A stretch of DNA of 64,000 nucleotides from an uncultured Fluviicola sp. (GCF_946478805.1 NZ_CAMLDC010000014.1:57165-121164); one strand, 5' to 3'. Positions 8,915-19,680 are shown, counted from the stretch's first letter. Numbers and translations are program-made. The notes: generated by a model not told the origin, from the sequence alone.

Positions 8915-9913
8915 TTAAAAATTCCAGACATCCTGTTCAAAGGTTCGAATGCTTTCAATGATATCTGCAGATTCCTGTAAGGCATCTACTCCTGTCCGAT
9001 AACTGTCTATCGACCGGTCGAATACATTACTTTCCTTGTAGACTGTACTTGAGAATCTTCGTTTCCAGAACAGGTCATCGTAACTCATCCACTGGGCATC
9101 ATTCTTATCATTGTACACATAGTAATTGGTCAACAGGTATCTCAAATGCGGAAAGTAAATCCAGAACTTGGTTTCCAATCCCGAAATCATTTTTTGACCA
9201 TTGGGCGCAATTTCTTCTTTCAATACTACCGGTGCAATTCCCATGATCCGAACATCCATCACGGAACGTTCTTTATCAAAAAACCAATCTTCTTTGATCA
9301 GGTATTTTACGATGTGTTCCGAATCTATCCAGGAAGTATCTCTCGGAGGATAAATAAACTGTTCGACTCCATTTATAAACGCAGTCGAATCATCGCCGTA
9401 AATATTTGAATAAGGTCTTTCGGGCTCAGGTCCTAATTTACCTAAGTAATAAAATATCTCATTTCTGAATACGGAATCGTTGCAATAATTCCCTCCTGCT
9501 TTCGGAGAAATAGGATATTTGAACTGATCGCCGTCTACAACATCAAACTGATATGGATTATAAGCTGAAAAGATCTTCAATTCACCTTGCATAATATGGT
9601 GGCGCATGATTGTCCACAAAGACCAGCAATTTGTGTTTCTGACGTATTGCCCCGATGGAGTATGATAGTCAAAAGGGTAATATAAAGAGTGATTGATTTT
9701 TTCGCGCAGGTCAATCTGCCTCCAAACGCGTTTACTCCAGACAACATCCGCTTCCCGGACATACTCATAGGGAATTGTTCTTTTAGTCAGGATATGTTCT
9801 TTCACATAGGGATAATCCAAAACGGGAGTCAAGGACAGAAAATCGGTTGATTCGCATTGCGCATTCAATTGATTGGCTGCGGCGAACAAGAGGATAAAGG
9901 TATATTTTCTCAT
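8915..9913 (-). CDS. second GldN/GldO-type T9SS protein
   Basis: Paralogue of GldN (PorN), the periplasmic partner of the GldK lipoprotein ring. It has 332 aa with a cleavable signal peptide (MRKYTFILLFAAANQLNAQ). It is strongly similar to GldN at 11793-12812: READVVWSKRVWRQIDLREKINH, PFDYHTPSGQYVRNT, WFFDKERSVMDVRIMGIAPVV and the shared C-terminus DVWNF. A second GldN copy recalls GldO of Flavobacterium johnsoniae, but there the copy directly follows gldN, whereas here a divergent gene intervenes and a gldM paralogue follows. The start is set by the signal peptide. Confidence 0.93.
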   Translation of the reverse strand: MRKYTFILLFAAANQLNAQCESTDFLSLTPVLDYPYVKEHILTKRTIPYEYVREADVVWSKRVWRQIDLREKINHSLYYPFDYHTPSGQYVRNTNCWSLWTIMRHHIMQGELKIFSAYNPYQFDVVDGDQFKYPISPKAGGNYCNDSVFRNEIFYYLGKLGPEPERPYSNIYGDDSTAFINGVEQFIYPPRDTSWIDSEHIVKYLIKEDWFFDKERSVMDVRIMGIAPVVLKEEIAPNGQKMISGLETKFWIYFPHLRYLLTNYYVYNDKNDAQWMSYDDLFWKRRFSSTVYKESNVFDRSIDSYRTGVDALQESADIIESIRTFEQDVWNF

Positions 9914-10096
9914 GGCTTGGGTTTTTCAAATAGCGTAAAAAATGGCCTTTCGTTACAGCTGATATCCAGCTGATTGTTAACAAAACTGAATCTTCTTTAT
10001 CTTTTTTCATGTAATCATGAAGCCAATTTGAAATGATAACACCATATGGAATTTTGCGCTTTTTAGCGCTCTTCTATGAAACCTCTTTGAAATACT

Positions 10097-10104
10097 TATA
10101 TTTG
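10097..10104 (+). promoter_or_regulatory. TAnnTTTG -7 box of the class V aminotransferase
   Basis: TATATTTG lies 24 nt upstream of the ATG at 10129. No TTG lies at the usual distance. The rest of the 212-bp divergent gap shows a CAGCTG-x5-CAGCTG repeat near 9956-9973 that could bind a regulator; this last point is a guess. Confidence 0.4.
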
Positions 10105-10128
10105 GTCCGAAACTAAAAGACTAATTTG

Positions 10129-11625
10129 ATGCGGGCTTCAGAAAAGACTCTTCTTAACACAGAACTTGAAAACTATTTCCTTCCTTTCCGTCAAAATATT
10201 ATCGGTATAGAACAAGAGTTCAACTCACCATTCGGTAAACAGCGGATGATATACACGGATTGGACCGCCAGCGGAAGATTATATCGTCCTATTGAGGAAA
10301 AAATCACTAACGAATTCGGTCCTTTTGTAGCAAATACGCATACTGAGACAACTGCCTCCGGAACCGCAATGACGAATGCTTATCATGAAGCCCGACATAT
10401 TATAAAACACCACGTGAATGCCAGTCCTGACGATGTTCTGATAACAGATGGCACCGGAATGACAGGTGTTGTTAATAAATTTCAGCGAATACTTGGCCTG
10501 AAAATGCCTGAACAACTAAAAGGTTGCACTAACATTCCTGAAGCAATGAGAGTGGTCGTTTTTGTCTCGCATATGGAACATCATAGCAATCAGACTTCCT
10601 GGTTGGAGACAATTGCCAAGGTGGAAATAATTCCTGCCAACCAACACGGGCTCTTATGTCTTGACAGTTTAACAGAATTGCTTGACAAATACAAGGAATA
10701 TCCGCTAAAGATAGCCTCAGTAACAGCCTGCAGTAATGTTACAGGGATTAAAACACCGTACCATGAAGTCGCTAAACTTATGCACAAGAACAATGGCTTA
10801 TGCTTCGTGGATTTTGCCTGTTCAGCTCCGTATGTAAATATTGACATGCATCCGACAGAAAGCGAAGCCCGGCTTGATGCGATTTTCTTTTCCCCCCATA
10901 AATTTCTTGGTGGTCCCGGCACGAGTGGTGTACTCATTTTCAATAAAAAGTTATACAACAACACAATACCGGATCATCCGGGTGGAGGTACAGTAAAATG
11001 GACAAACCCGTGGGGAGAACACAAATACTTTGATGATATTGAAGAGCGCGAAGACGGTGGTACACCAGGGTTTCTTCAAGTTATCAGATCTGCACTCGCC
11101 ATAAAGTTGAAAGAGAAGATGACTATCGATAAAATACTGCAACGTGAAAAAGAGCTGGTCGATTATATCTTTGAAGAACTTGAGAAAATACCGAATCTAT
11201 CACTCCTTGCATCACAGCATAAAAATAGGCTTGGTGTCATTTCTTTTTATATTGACAGTTTACATTTCAACCTCGGTGTAAAACTGCTCAACGACCGTTT
11301 CGGAATACAAACCCGGGGTGGCTGTAGTTGCGCAGGTACTTATGGCCATTACCTGCTGCATGTTGATCAGGAGCAATCAAACTATCTTACTGAAAAGATA
11401 AGCGATGGTGATCTCAAAGTGAAACCTGGATGGATACGTATGTCTATACACCCGACAACGACCAACTCAGAAATACAATATGTTTGTGAAAGCATAAAAC
11501 AACTTGCAGAAAACCACACAGAATGGGCGAATGACTACCGATACAATCCTTCAAGTAATGAATTTGTTCATGTTTCGGTAAATCATCCAGAGGTTCATAT
11601 GGTCAAGCAATGGTTTCAACTATAA
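10129..11625 (+). CDS. class V aminotransferase / cysteine desulfurase-like PLP enzyme
   Basis: PLP-dependent fold-type I protein of 498 aa, related to NifS/SufS cysteine desulfurases. The PLP lysine is in FFSPHKFLGGPGTSGV. The usual upstream His is in SHMEHHSNQ, and the Asp of FVDFACSAPY contacts the PLP ring. A TRGGCSCAGTYGHYLL segment puts cysteines where desulfurases carry the catalytic Cys loop. It is about 90 residues longer than SufS. It has no iron-sulfur neighbours; instead it sits, on the opposite strand, between the two gldN copies. Isoleucine ATA codons look more frequent than in neighbouring genes, hinting at transfer. Substrate unknown. ATG 10129 follows a TTG at 10126. Confidence 0.82.
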   Translation: MRASEKTLLNTELENYFLPFRQNIIGIEQEFNSPFGKQRMIYTDWTASGRLYRPIEEKITNEFGPFVANTHTETTASGTAMTNAYHEARHIIKHHVNASPDDVLITDGTGMTGVVNKFQRILGLKMPEQLKGCTNIPEAMRVVVFVSHMEHHSNQTSWLETIAKVEIIPANQHGLLCLDSLTELLDKYKEYPLKIASVTACSNVTGIKTPYHEVAKLMHKNNGLCFVDFACSAPYVNIDMHPTESEARLDAIFFSPHKFLGGPGTSGVLIFNKKLYNNTIPDHPGGGTVKWTNPWGEHKYFDDIEEREDGGTPGFLQVIRSALAIKLKEKMTIDKILQREKELVDYIFEELEKIPNLSLLASQHKNRLGVISFYIDSLHFNLGVKLLNDRFGIQTRGGCSCAGTYGHYLLHVDQEQSNYLTEKISDGDLKVKPGWIRMSIHPTTTNSEIQYVCESIKQLAENHTEWANDYRYNPSSNEFVHVSVNHPEVHMVKQWFQL

Positions 11626-11737
11626 CCGGAAATCTATCCAGACGATGTTTGCTTTTAAAAGCCGGTATTCAAATAATTGATGCGGAGAAAATAATGTGCT
11701 GTTGTTTCTCCTAACAGATCTACTATTTATTAGTAAA

Positions 11738-11775
11738 GAAAAACCCCGACATTCATTACGAAGCCGGGGTTTTCT
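11738..11775. terminator. bidirectional terminator between aminotransferase and gldN
   Basis: Stem AGAAAAACCCCG/CGGGGTTTTCT-type, arms about 11738-11748 and 11765-11775, with A/T-rich flanks on both sides (TTTTATTTTTT to the right). It lies between convergent genes, so it can serve both. Confidence 0.75.
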
Positions 11776-11792
11776 TTTATTTTTTGATTCAA

Positions 11793-12812
11793 TTAGAAGT
11801 TCCAAACATCGTGTTCAAAATTTCTAATCTCTTCTGTAATCTTTTCAGATTCCATTAGTGCGTCCACACCAGTCTTGTAACTATCAATCTCACGATCGAA
11901 CACGTTACTTTCACGGTATATTGTACTAGTGAAACGACGTTGCCAAAACAAGTCATCGAAGCTTTGCCATTGAGCGTCATTCTTTTCGTTGTACACAAAG
12001 TAGTTAGCTAAAATGTAACGACAATGAGGGAAGTACAACCAGAATTTCTCATCCATCCCGGTAATGTTTTTACCACCTGTTGGAGAAACTTCTTCTCTGT
12101 ATACAACTGGAGCAATTCCTAAAATTCGCACATCCAATACAGATCTTTCTTTATCAAAGAACCAATCCTCCTTAATGCGGTACTGAACAATTTGCTCAGA
12201 ATCGATCCACATTGTATCAGCAGGCGGGTATTTGAAAGTAACCGTTCCGTCAGGAAGTGTAATTTCAATCGGATCTCCAAATTCATTTGTCAATGGAACA
12301 TCACTTTGTGCACCTAATTTTCCTAAATAATAGAATATTTTGTCACGGAATAAAGAATCGGTATAATAATTCTTACCAGCTTCCGGTACGATCGGATACT
12401 TGAACTGATCACCATCTAACATATCATACTGATACGGGTTATATGGTGAAAACACTTTCAAATCCCCATTGACGATATGGTGACGCATAATTGTCCACAA
12501 TGACCAACGGCTCGTATTTCTTACGTACTGACCCGATGGTGTGTGATAATCAAACGGTAAATAAATCGGGTGATTCATTTTTTCACGCATATCAATCATC
12601 CGCCAAACACGATGACTCCAGACTACATCAGCTTCCCGAACAAACTCATAGGAAATCATTCTTTTGGTAGGTATATGTTCTGTCATATACACCCCATCAA
12701 TTACATCCGCTTGAGGAACATTCACTGGTCCACCATTGATCTCCTGCGCGTTCGTTAACAACGAACCAGCAAACAAGGCACTTAATAGAACTAAACGTTT
12801 CATGATTGACAC
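11793..12812 (-). CDS. gldN: gliding motility / type IX secretion protein GldN
   Basis: Periplasmic T9SS core component that forms the ring complex with the GldK lipoprotein; 339 aa. The signal peptide is MKRLVLLSALFAGSLLTNAQ, preceded by MSI. Conserved blocks include EADVVWSHRVWRMIDMREKMNHP, FDYHTPSGQYVRNTSRWSLW and WFFDKERSVLDVRILGIAPV. It starts 19 bp after gldM on the same strand and is the last gene of the gldKLMN run. ATG 12812 is used; an ATG at 12803 (MKRL) would leave a tidier signal peptide and cannot be excluded. Confidence 0.97.
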   Translation of the reverse strand: MSIMKRLVLLSALFAGSLLTNAQEINGGPVNVPQADVIDGVYMTEHIPTKRMISYEFVREADVVWSHRVWRMIDMREKMNHPIYLPFDYHTPSGQYVRNTSRWSLWTIMRHHIVNGDLKVFSPYNPYQYDMLDGDQFKYPIVPEAGKNYYTDSLFRDKIFYYLGKLGAQSDVPLTNEFGDPIEITLPDGTVTFKYPPADTMWIDSEQIVQYRIKEDWFFDKERSVLDVRILGIAPVVYREEVSPTGGKNITGMDEKFWLYFPHCRYILANYFVYNEKNDAQWQSFDDLFWQRRFTSTIYRESNVFDREIDSYKTGVDALMESEKITEEIRNFEHDVWNF

Positions 12813-12831
12813 TCTATTATTTATTTATTTA

Positions 12832-14568
<1,737 letters not shown>

Positions 14569-14642
14569 GACTTCTAAATTTTATTGGTTTACTTGTTAGT
14601 AATATTCAATGTTAATAAAGTAACTATCGACTAACCGATTGA

Positions 14643-15464
14643 TTAGTCTCTAGAAATTGTCATAGCTTTCAACATGTTGCCATAAACTGCATTCAAGTCA
14701 GTTAAGTTTCTAGACAACATTGCCATATTTTCTTTGTATAAACGAGTATCTTCAGCTGAATCAGATAAATTCTTCATCATTTCAGTTACTTGACCTTGGA
14801 ATTTCTCAGTTGCCTCCAAATGAGCGGAAGAACCTTTCAATTGTAATTCGTATACGTTGTTCAAAGCAGCCAAGTTTTTAGAAACTTTCTGCATTTGCTC
14901 ACCAAATGATTCACCTTCCTGAGTGTTAGAAGTCATACCTGAAATAGAAACAGATGCTCTTTCGTATGCTTCGGACAATGAAGAAACTTTATCAGATGCT
15001 GCCTGCAATGAAGAAACATAAGAGTCAGTTGCCGCTGCTGCTGATGTTACACCTTTCAATTGAGAAGCATTTTCTCCTAATTGGCGCATTCCATCTCCTA
15101 AACGCTCTAATAATTGACCGTCGATTTTTGCTTCTTCCAACATCTTGTCCAAGTGCTCAGTAATTCCGGATCCACCAGAATTTCTTCCTCTTCCACCTGC
15201 TGCCGGTAAAGCATCGTGATCTAAATCGTCACTGTGTGCGAAAGCCAATTCCGGGTAAACAAGTTCCCAATTTGGATCTTCATGAATCGGTTCAAATGCC
15301 GAGAAAATGAAAATCAACGCTTCCGTTCCAAGACCAACGATCAACATCGCTGATGCAAATGGCCAGTGTTGAATTTTAAATAAGGCTCCTACGATTACGA
15401 CTGCCGCACCGAAACCGTATAATTTCGCCATAAACTTTTTCCATCCTTTACTTCCTGGTTTCAT
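14643..15464 (-). CDS. gldL: gliding motility / type IX secretion motor protein GldL
   Basis: Inner-membrane motor stator of the T9SS, 273 aa. Two N-terminal membrane helices (about 14-30 and 37-57) flank the segment FKIQHWPFASAM. Glu48 in IVGLGTEALIF is the conserved membrane glutamate implicated in proton use (Glu49 in F. johnsoniae GldL). The remainder is a cytoplasmic, low-complexity helical and coiled-coil tail with repeated S/A/E-rich heptads. It lies between gldK (59 bp) and gldM (74 bp). It is the only gldL in the window, so both GldM copies would have to share it. Confidence 0.97.
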   Translation of the reverse strand: MKPGSKGWKKFMAKLYGFGAAVVIVGALFKIQHWPFASAMLIVGLGTEALIFIFSAFEPIHEDPNWELVYPELAFAHSDDLDHDALPAAGGRGRNSGGSGITEHLDKMLEEAKIDGQLLERLGDGMRQLGENASQLKGVTSAAAATDSYVSSLQAASDKVSSLSEAYERASVSISGMTSNTQEGESFGEQMQKVSKNLAALNNVYELQLKGSSAHLEATEKFQGQVTEMMKNLSDSAEDTRLYKENMAMLSRNLTDLNAVYGNMLKAMTISRD

Positions 15465-15523
15465 AGTTTTCTTTGTTTTTTAGGTTTAACCAAATTTATT
15501 GTTTTGTAATTGTTTGTTTATTC

Positions 15524-17068
15524 CTAGCGAAGTTGGATATCGCTACGAATTTCTTCGCCACCTTCTTTTGAGAAGTCACGTCCACCACGACCTAAGTGTG
15601 TTGCCACATTTCGGAACCCGACGTACGATTTAGCCGTATCTTGATACTCGTAAGTACGAGTTGAAGTTTGCAAGTAGTATCCGACATCTTTCCAAGAACC
15701 TCCGCGGATAACTTTACGTTTCATTGCAGGCGGATCCCAGTCCATTGCATCATATCTGTACTCCGTATTCAAATCATGAGAGAACTCATACATTGCTTCG
15801 TCATAAGCTGTCTCACACCATTCTGAAACGTTACCAGCCATACAATACAGACCCCATCCGTTTGGATTATAAGAGTAAGCTTTTACAGTATGGAAACCTC
15901 CGTCTTCAAAGTAGCGACCTCTCATCGGCTTAAAGTTACCCAAGAAACATCCACTTTGGTTACGGATATAAGGACCTCCCCAAGGATATGGTGAATTATT
16001 CAAATCACCACGTGCTGCTCTTTCCCATTCTGCTTCAGTTGGCAAACGGAAATCATTCACGAATAAATCTCCCATTGCTTGCAACCAGTTGTTCAACAAT
16101 TGTGTTCTCCAGATAGAAAATGCTTTTGCCTGAACCCAAGTGATACCGATAACAGGGTAGTTATCGTATGCCGGATGCCAGAAATACATATTTGTCATCG
16201 GATCATGAAATGCATAGGTGAAATCACGAACCCAAACCAATGTATCCGGGTACACGTTAATTTCCTCATCAATGATGAATCTTTGACGATTCTCGTGACC
16301 ACGAAGACCTGTACTTTGACCTTTTTTATTGAAATAACTCAAATCCTTGTCCAAACCTTGAGGTTCTTCGGTAAACGGATGCGGAGGTGTGTTCAAGTCA
16401 CGGTGTTCCGGACTGATCTCATTTCCATCTTTATCAATTCCATTGTGAACAATCTCGATCCGACCTCTTTTGGCAGCTTCTCTCAAATCGATCCAATAAT
16501 ACTTGAAGTTCAATTTTCGCGTATCCAATTCACGACGTTTGTAGAAACGCTCCGGTTGTGGATAGTACATATCAGCCAATAAAGGCATCAAATCCGGATC
16601 ATCGTAGGAAAATTTACGATCCCAGTTCAATGAGAATATCGCACGATTGACATCACGGTCAGAAGGTTCGAATTCGACAGTCTCCAAAGCTCCCTCATCA
16701 AAATACATGTCTTCGTAGTTGATGTAACGGGAAGCCTCATCGTCTTCCTCTAATCCGGAGTAAATACGTTCACGTGCCATTGAATCCCTAACCCACTCCA
16801 CGAATTGACGATACTCGTTATTCGTGATTTCAGTTTGATCAATATAAAACGCTTGGACAGAAACCGTCTTTGCACGAGTCTGGTGCAAGAAAGGTACATC
16901 CTGGTCATTTTCTCCCATGATGTAGGATCCGGATGGAATATAAACCATTCCAAGAGGAATCTCAGGTTGATAGACTCTACGACCTAACGCACCTGTCAAG
17001 TGGCCACTACGTGAGCTACAAGAGGCAATGAAGGCCCCAATTAAACCGATAAACAACAGTTTTTTCAT
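15524..17068 (-). CDS. gldK: gliding motility / type IX secretion lipoprotein GldK
   Basis: Outer-membrane-attached lipoprotein forming the periplasmic ring with GldN; 514 aa. The N-terminus MKKLLFIGLIGAFIASCSS is a lipoprotein signal with Cys17. The body is a formylglycine-generating-enzyme (FGE/sulfatase-modifying) fold: FYIDQTEITNNEYRQFVEW at the start, then ITWVQAKAFSIWR, FRLPTEAEWERAARG, MAGNVSEWCE, VIRGGSWKDVGYYL and YVGFRNVATH near the end. GldK is considered a non-catalytic user of this fold. It heads the gldKLMN run and lies 114 bp downstream of the porP/sprF gene on the same strand. Confidence 0.97.
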   Translation of the reverse strand: MKKLLFIGLIGAFIASCSSRSGHLTGALGRRVYQPEIPLGMVYIPSGSYIMGENDQDVPFLHQTRAKTVSVQAFYIDQTEITNNEYRQFVEWVRDSMARERIYSGLEEDDEASRYINYEDMYFDEGALETVEFEPSDRDVNRAIFSLNWDRKFSYDDPDLMPLLADMYYPQPERFYKRRELDTRKLNFKYYWIDLREAAKRGRIEIVHNGIDKDGNEISPEHRDLNTPPHPFTEEPQGLDKDLSYFNKKGQSTGLRGHENRQRFIIDEEINVYPDTLVWVRDFTYAFHDPMTNMYFWHPAYDNYPVIGITWVQAKAFSIWRTQLLNNWLQAMGDLFVNDFRLPTEAEWERAARGDLNNSPYPWGGPYIRNQSGCFLGNFKPMRGRYFEDGGFHTVKAYSYNPNGWGLYCMAGNVSEWCETAYDEAMYEFSHDLNTEYRYDAMDWDPPAMKRKVIRGGSWKDVGYYLQTSTRTYEYQDTAKSYVGFRNVATHLGRGGRDFSKEGGEEIRSDIQLR

Positions 17069-17182
17069 TCTAGTTCAATTTTACAGTTCCGGATTTATCG
17101 TTAACATTCTACAGGATCAATTTTGCGATATAACGGAATCGAATAAAAAATGGTTACAAAGATTTGTAATTTTTTTTTGATT

Positions 17183-18157
17183 TTACAACCATTTTGGATG
17201 ATGTGCCTTCGTAATTGGTATAATAGGAATATAACAAAACTTAAGCGCAATCTCATGAGTACCATTCGAAATCTTCGACAATCTTCCGATTGTGATATCA
17301 TAAGAATAACCTACCCACATAAACATCCTTGCTTTTTGCTTCTTGATATCAAAAGGTCTATAACCCAACAACACGGAAACTGCATCGCTGTTTCTGAAGC
17401 CTACCCCTCCGTAAAGGAAGCCGTCATAAATATATCGGGCATTGATGTTACCTGAATACTTCAACAAGTCTGTCTGCAAGGTCCCCTGAACATCGATCGA
17501 CCCTTTTGTACCGATATGTCTGAAAGTGTATCCACCCATAGCATAGTAGTGACGAGCCAGATCATATGGAACAGTACCCGTACCACTTGGGGTAACAACC
17601 GAACTTGTCAAATTCAAAGTCGATGCCTGCAAGTGACTGGATGACAATCCTGCGAACCAATTCTGGGCACGGTAATAGATACCGAAGTTTAAATCGAATG
17701 TGATTGCTGAACTTGCACCAGGGAAAGTAGGGTCAATTTGTGTTTGAGGTCCAACCCAAGTCGGATTCATACCAAAATTCACCATTCCGACACCCAATCC
17801 GATACCAAGTCTTCCATCACCCAACGTGATATGATGCGAATAATTCAACATCACATTGTTCTGTCTGTTAAAACCGATTGCATCATGCGTGAAATTCAAA
17901 CCAAAACCTCCGGTCCATTTACCAAAGCTCTCCATGTTCGCTTCCGCATTAAACACTACAGAATTCGGTGCTCCATTCACTTTATCCCACTGATTGCGAT
18001 AAATTAAATTTCCACACAACCCTTCTTCTATACCAGTTGCACCCGGGTTAATGGCGAACTTATTGTAAATAAAGTGTGTCAATGCGATATCTTGCTGAGC
18101 AGAAGCTCCGAAAGAACATAACACAAACGCTGATAAAATACGTAACGTTTTATTCAT
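17183..18157 (-). CDS. PorP/SprF family outer-membrane protein
   Basis: Type IX secretion-associated beta-barrel of the PorP/SprF family, 324 aa, with signal peptide MNKTLRILSAFVLCSFGASA. The family start QQDIALTHFIYNKFAINPGATG is clear (the PxYNP-like mature N-terminus), followed by GFGLNFTHDAIGF and many alternating aromatic strands. Members anchor or help secrete partner cargo at the cell surface; PorP in P. gingivalis contacts PorE. Its place directly upstream of gldK on the same strand matches other Flavobacteriia. The C-terminus (HHPKWL) lacks a final aromatic strand signature, so the last strand may be slightly extended. Confidence 0.93.
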   Translation of the reverse strand: MNKTLRILSAFVLCSFGASAQQDIALTHFIYNKFAINPGATGIEEGLCGNLIYRNQWDKVNGAPNSVVFNAEANMESFGKWTGGFGLNFTHDAIGFNRQNNVMLNYSHHITLGDGRLGIGLGVGMVNFGMNPTWVGPQTQIDPTFPGASSAITFDLNFGIYYRAQNWFAGLSSSHLQASTLNLTSSVVTPSGTGTVPYDLARHYYAMGGYTFRHIGTKGSIDVQGTLQTDLLKYSGNINARYIYDGFLYGGVGFRNSDAVSVLLGYRPFDIKKQKARMFMWVGYSYDITIGRLSKISNGTHEIALKFCYIPIIPITKAHHPKWL

Positions 18158-18345
18158 ATTAAAGGGTCCTAATTATGGTTTTAACATGCTTGGCTTTAAC
18201 AAATTTTAGCCAATTGGCGACTAAAATAAGTATTTTTTAGAACAAACAAAATTTTTTAATGCAATCAACTCATCTTTTCCACAATGAAATGTTGAAGAGA
18301 TAAATATTTAACACAAACTCTTGTTACGAAACAACCGGGAAAAGG

Positions 18346-19503
18346 TTACCCTAGTTTTTGATATGTCTTCCACCATAAATTGGGTATATCACCATTCAAC
18401 GCGTTGCTATACTGTGATTTATCGCACGGAACCATGTGGTGTCTTTCGTATTTTATTCCTTCTTTCGGAGGATATGGGACCTCCATCCACCAGCGTTCAG
18501 AACGATTGCTGCGGTAAAAAATAATATCGTGATTTATTTCGTCCAAAAAAACTGTGAACTTGGTATATTCCTTTTTTGAACCGATTGGAAAGTCTCCAAC
18601 CCGTTGTGAATACCCGTCAATAAAGTACCAAATAATCTGTGCAATTTCAGCATGGGCGCTTTCGGCAATATCGCCGGGCAATAAGTTGAACAAGCCGATT
18701 GAAGTCAGTTTATCCGAAATTCCGGCATACTTAGCAACTTGGCATATATCCTGGTTATCCAGTCCATTCGGTTGGGAGAAATATTTTCCTTTAAAATCAG
18801 AAGCTTTTATAGCCTGCAGGTCGATGCTCAACAGATCCGTATTGCGAAGTAATGGTTCCGCTATTCTAAAGTCAGCCTTGAATTCACCTAAACGGACCGC
18901 ATCAAAAAACAATTTTTCAAATAAATCGATTTCAGATGCCTTCACGAGCGGAGTCTGGTAACCAATTACGGATAAATTGAAGAGATAACACGGCCTGTGC
19001 ATCAGTAATTTACTCACATAAGCATCTTTCCCGATCGGAAGTTCCGGATCTCCCAAATCCAGTTTGGAATCGATATTGAGAACGTTGATGAGTTGCTCCA
19101 ATTCCTCATAACCCTGATACATCGCATAAGTCAGATCCTGGGAGCCACCAACGACAATTGGGACAACTGATTTCTTGACCAATTCCGCCACGACTTGCCT
19201 CAGTGCGAAATAAGTATCCTCCACCCTTTCACCGGGCATCAGATTCCCTAAGTCATAGAGTTTAAAATTCCAATTACTTCCCGGAAAACACGAATTGAGT
19301 TGATTTCTGAAACGGTCATCTGTCTGACCATGTAAGGATGGCTCACCATTTCTGAATTCAGGAACATATATCAGTGCAAGCCCGGCTTTATCTATTTCAG
19401 GGAAACCTGATTCATCGTTTCGAACAATAAACTCACCCAAAGATTCTGAAATAGGGTTTTCATTGGTGTCAATCGGACTGAAATAAATAGAGAGATCCTT
19501 CAT
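18346..19503 (-). CDS. arginase/formiminoglutamase-fold protein with degenerate metal site
   Basis: Ureohydrolase-fold protein, 385 aa, normally a binuclear Mn hydrolase of arginine-like substrates. Here the metal motifs are broken: GGDHS is GGSQDLT (His to Gln122), DAHxD is DSKLD (Asp145, Lys147 for His, Asp149), and SxDxDxxDP is SIDLQAIKASD (Asp228, Gln230 for Asp). Three of six expected ligands are therefore replaced and catalysis by the usual mechanism is unlikely. It lies between porP/sprF and topA. I chose ATG 19503 (MKDLSIYFSP) because a -7 box lies 16 nt upstream and the longer frame runs into repeat DNA. Database names such as formimidoylglutamase would be misleading. Confidence 0.85.
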   Translation of the reverse strand: MKDLSIYFSPIDTNENPISESLGEFIVRNDESGFPEIDKAGLALIYVPEFRNGEPSLHGQTDDRFRNQLNSCFPGSNWNFKLYDLGNLMPGERVEDTYFALRQVVAELVKKSVVPIVVGGSQDLTYAMYQGYEELEQLINVLNIDSKLDLGDPELPIGKDAYVSKLLMHRPCYLFNLSVIGYQTPLVKASEIDLFEKLFFDAVRLGEFKADFRIAEPLLRNTDLLSIDLQAIKASDFKGKYFSQPNGLDNQDICQVAKYAGISDKLTSIGLFNLLPGDIAESAHAEIAQIIWYFIDGYSQRVGDFPIGSKKEYTKFTVFLDEINHDIIFYRSNRSERWWMEVPYPPKEGIKYERHHMVPCDKSQYSNALNGDIPNLWWKTYQKLG

Positions 19504-19519
19504 TCTAAATGTCTTTTGA

Positions 19520-19527
19520 CAAAAATA
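19520..19527 (-). promoter_or_regulatory. TAnnTTTG -7 box of the arginase-fold gene
   Basis: The minus strand reads TATTTTTG 16 nt before ATG 19503. There is no TTG at the usual -33 spacing. It supports the shorter start for this gene. Confidence 0.45.
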
Positions 19528-19569
19528 ACCGAATGATGGATAGGCGAAACCAGCCTTCCAATTAAGAAT

Positions 19570-19680
19570 AAAGATTGAAAAGTTAATAACTCCGAATAAT
19601 TGAAAATGTAAAATTGAGAATTGAAAAGTTTTGTACCTATTCTTCCTTTTCAATTTTTACCATTCTCCATTTTCAATTGG
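19570..19680. repeat. intergenic GAATTGAAAA-word repeat with inverted arms, downstream of topA
   Basis: Repeated words GATTGAAAAG, AATTGAAAATG and GAGAATTGAAAAG occupy 19570-19630, and their complements (CTTTTCAATTTTTAC, then CTCCATTTTCAATT) lie at 19646-19679, about 70 bp past the topA stop. The right block is nearly identical to 53756-53788 after the DUF885 gene. It could fold into a long hairpin in the RNA. Confidence 0.6.

Noticed and set aside
9956..9985. CAGCTG inverted/direct repeat in the gldN2-aminotransferase gap as an operator
   Set aside because: One occurrence and no known regulator; too weak for a feature on its own.
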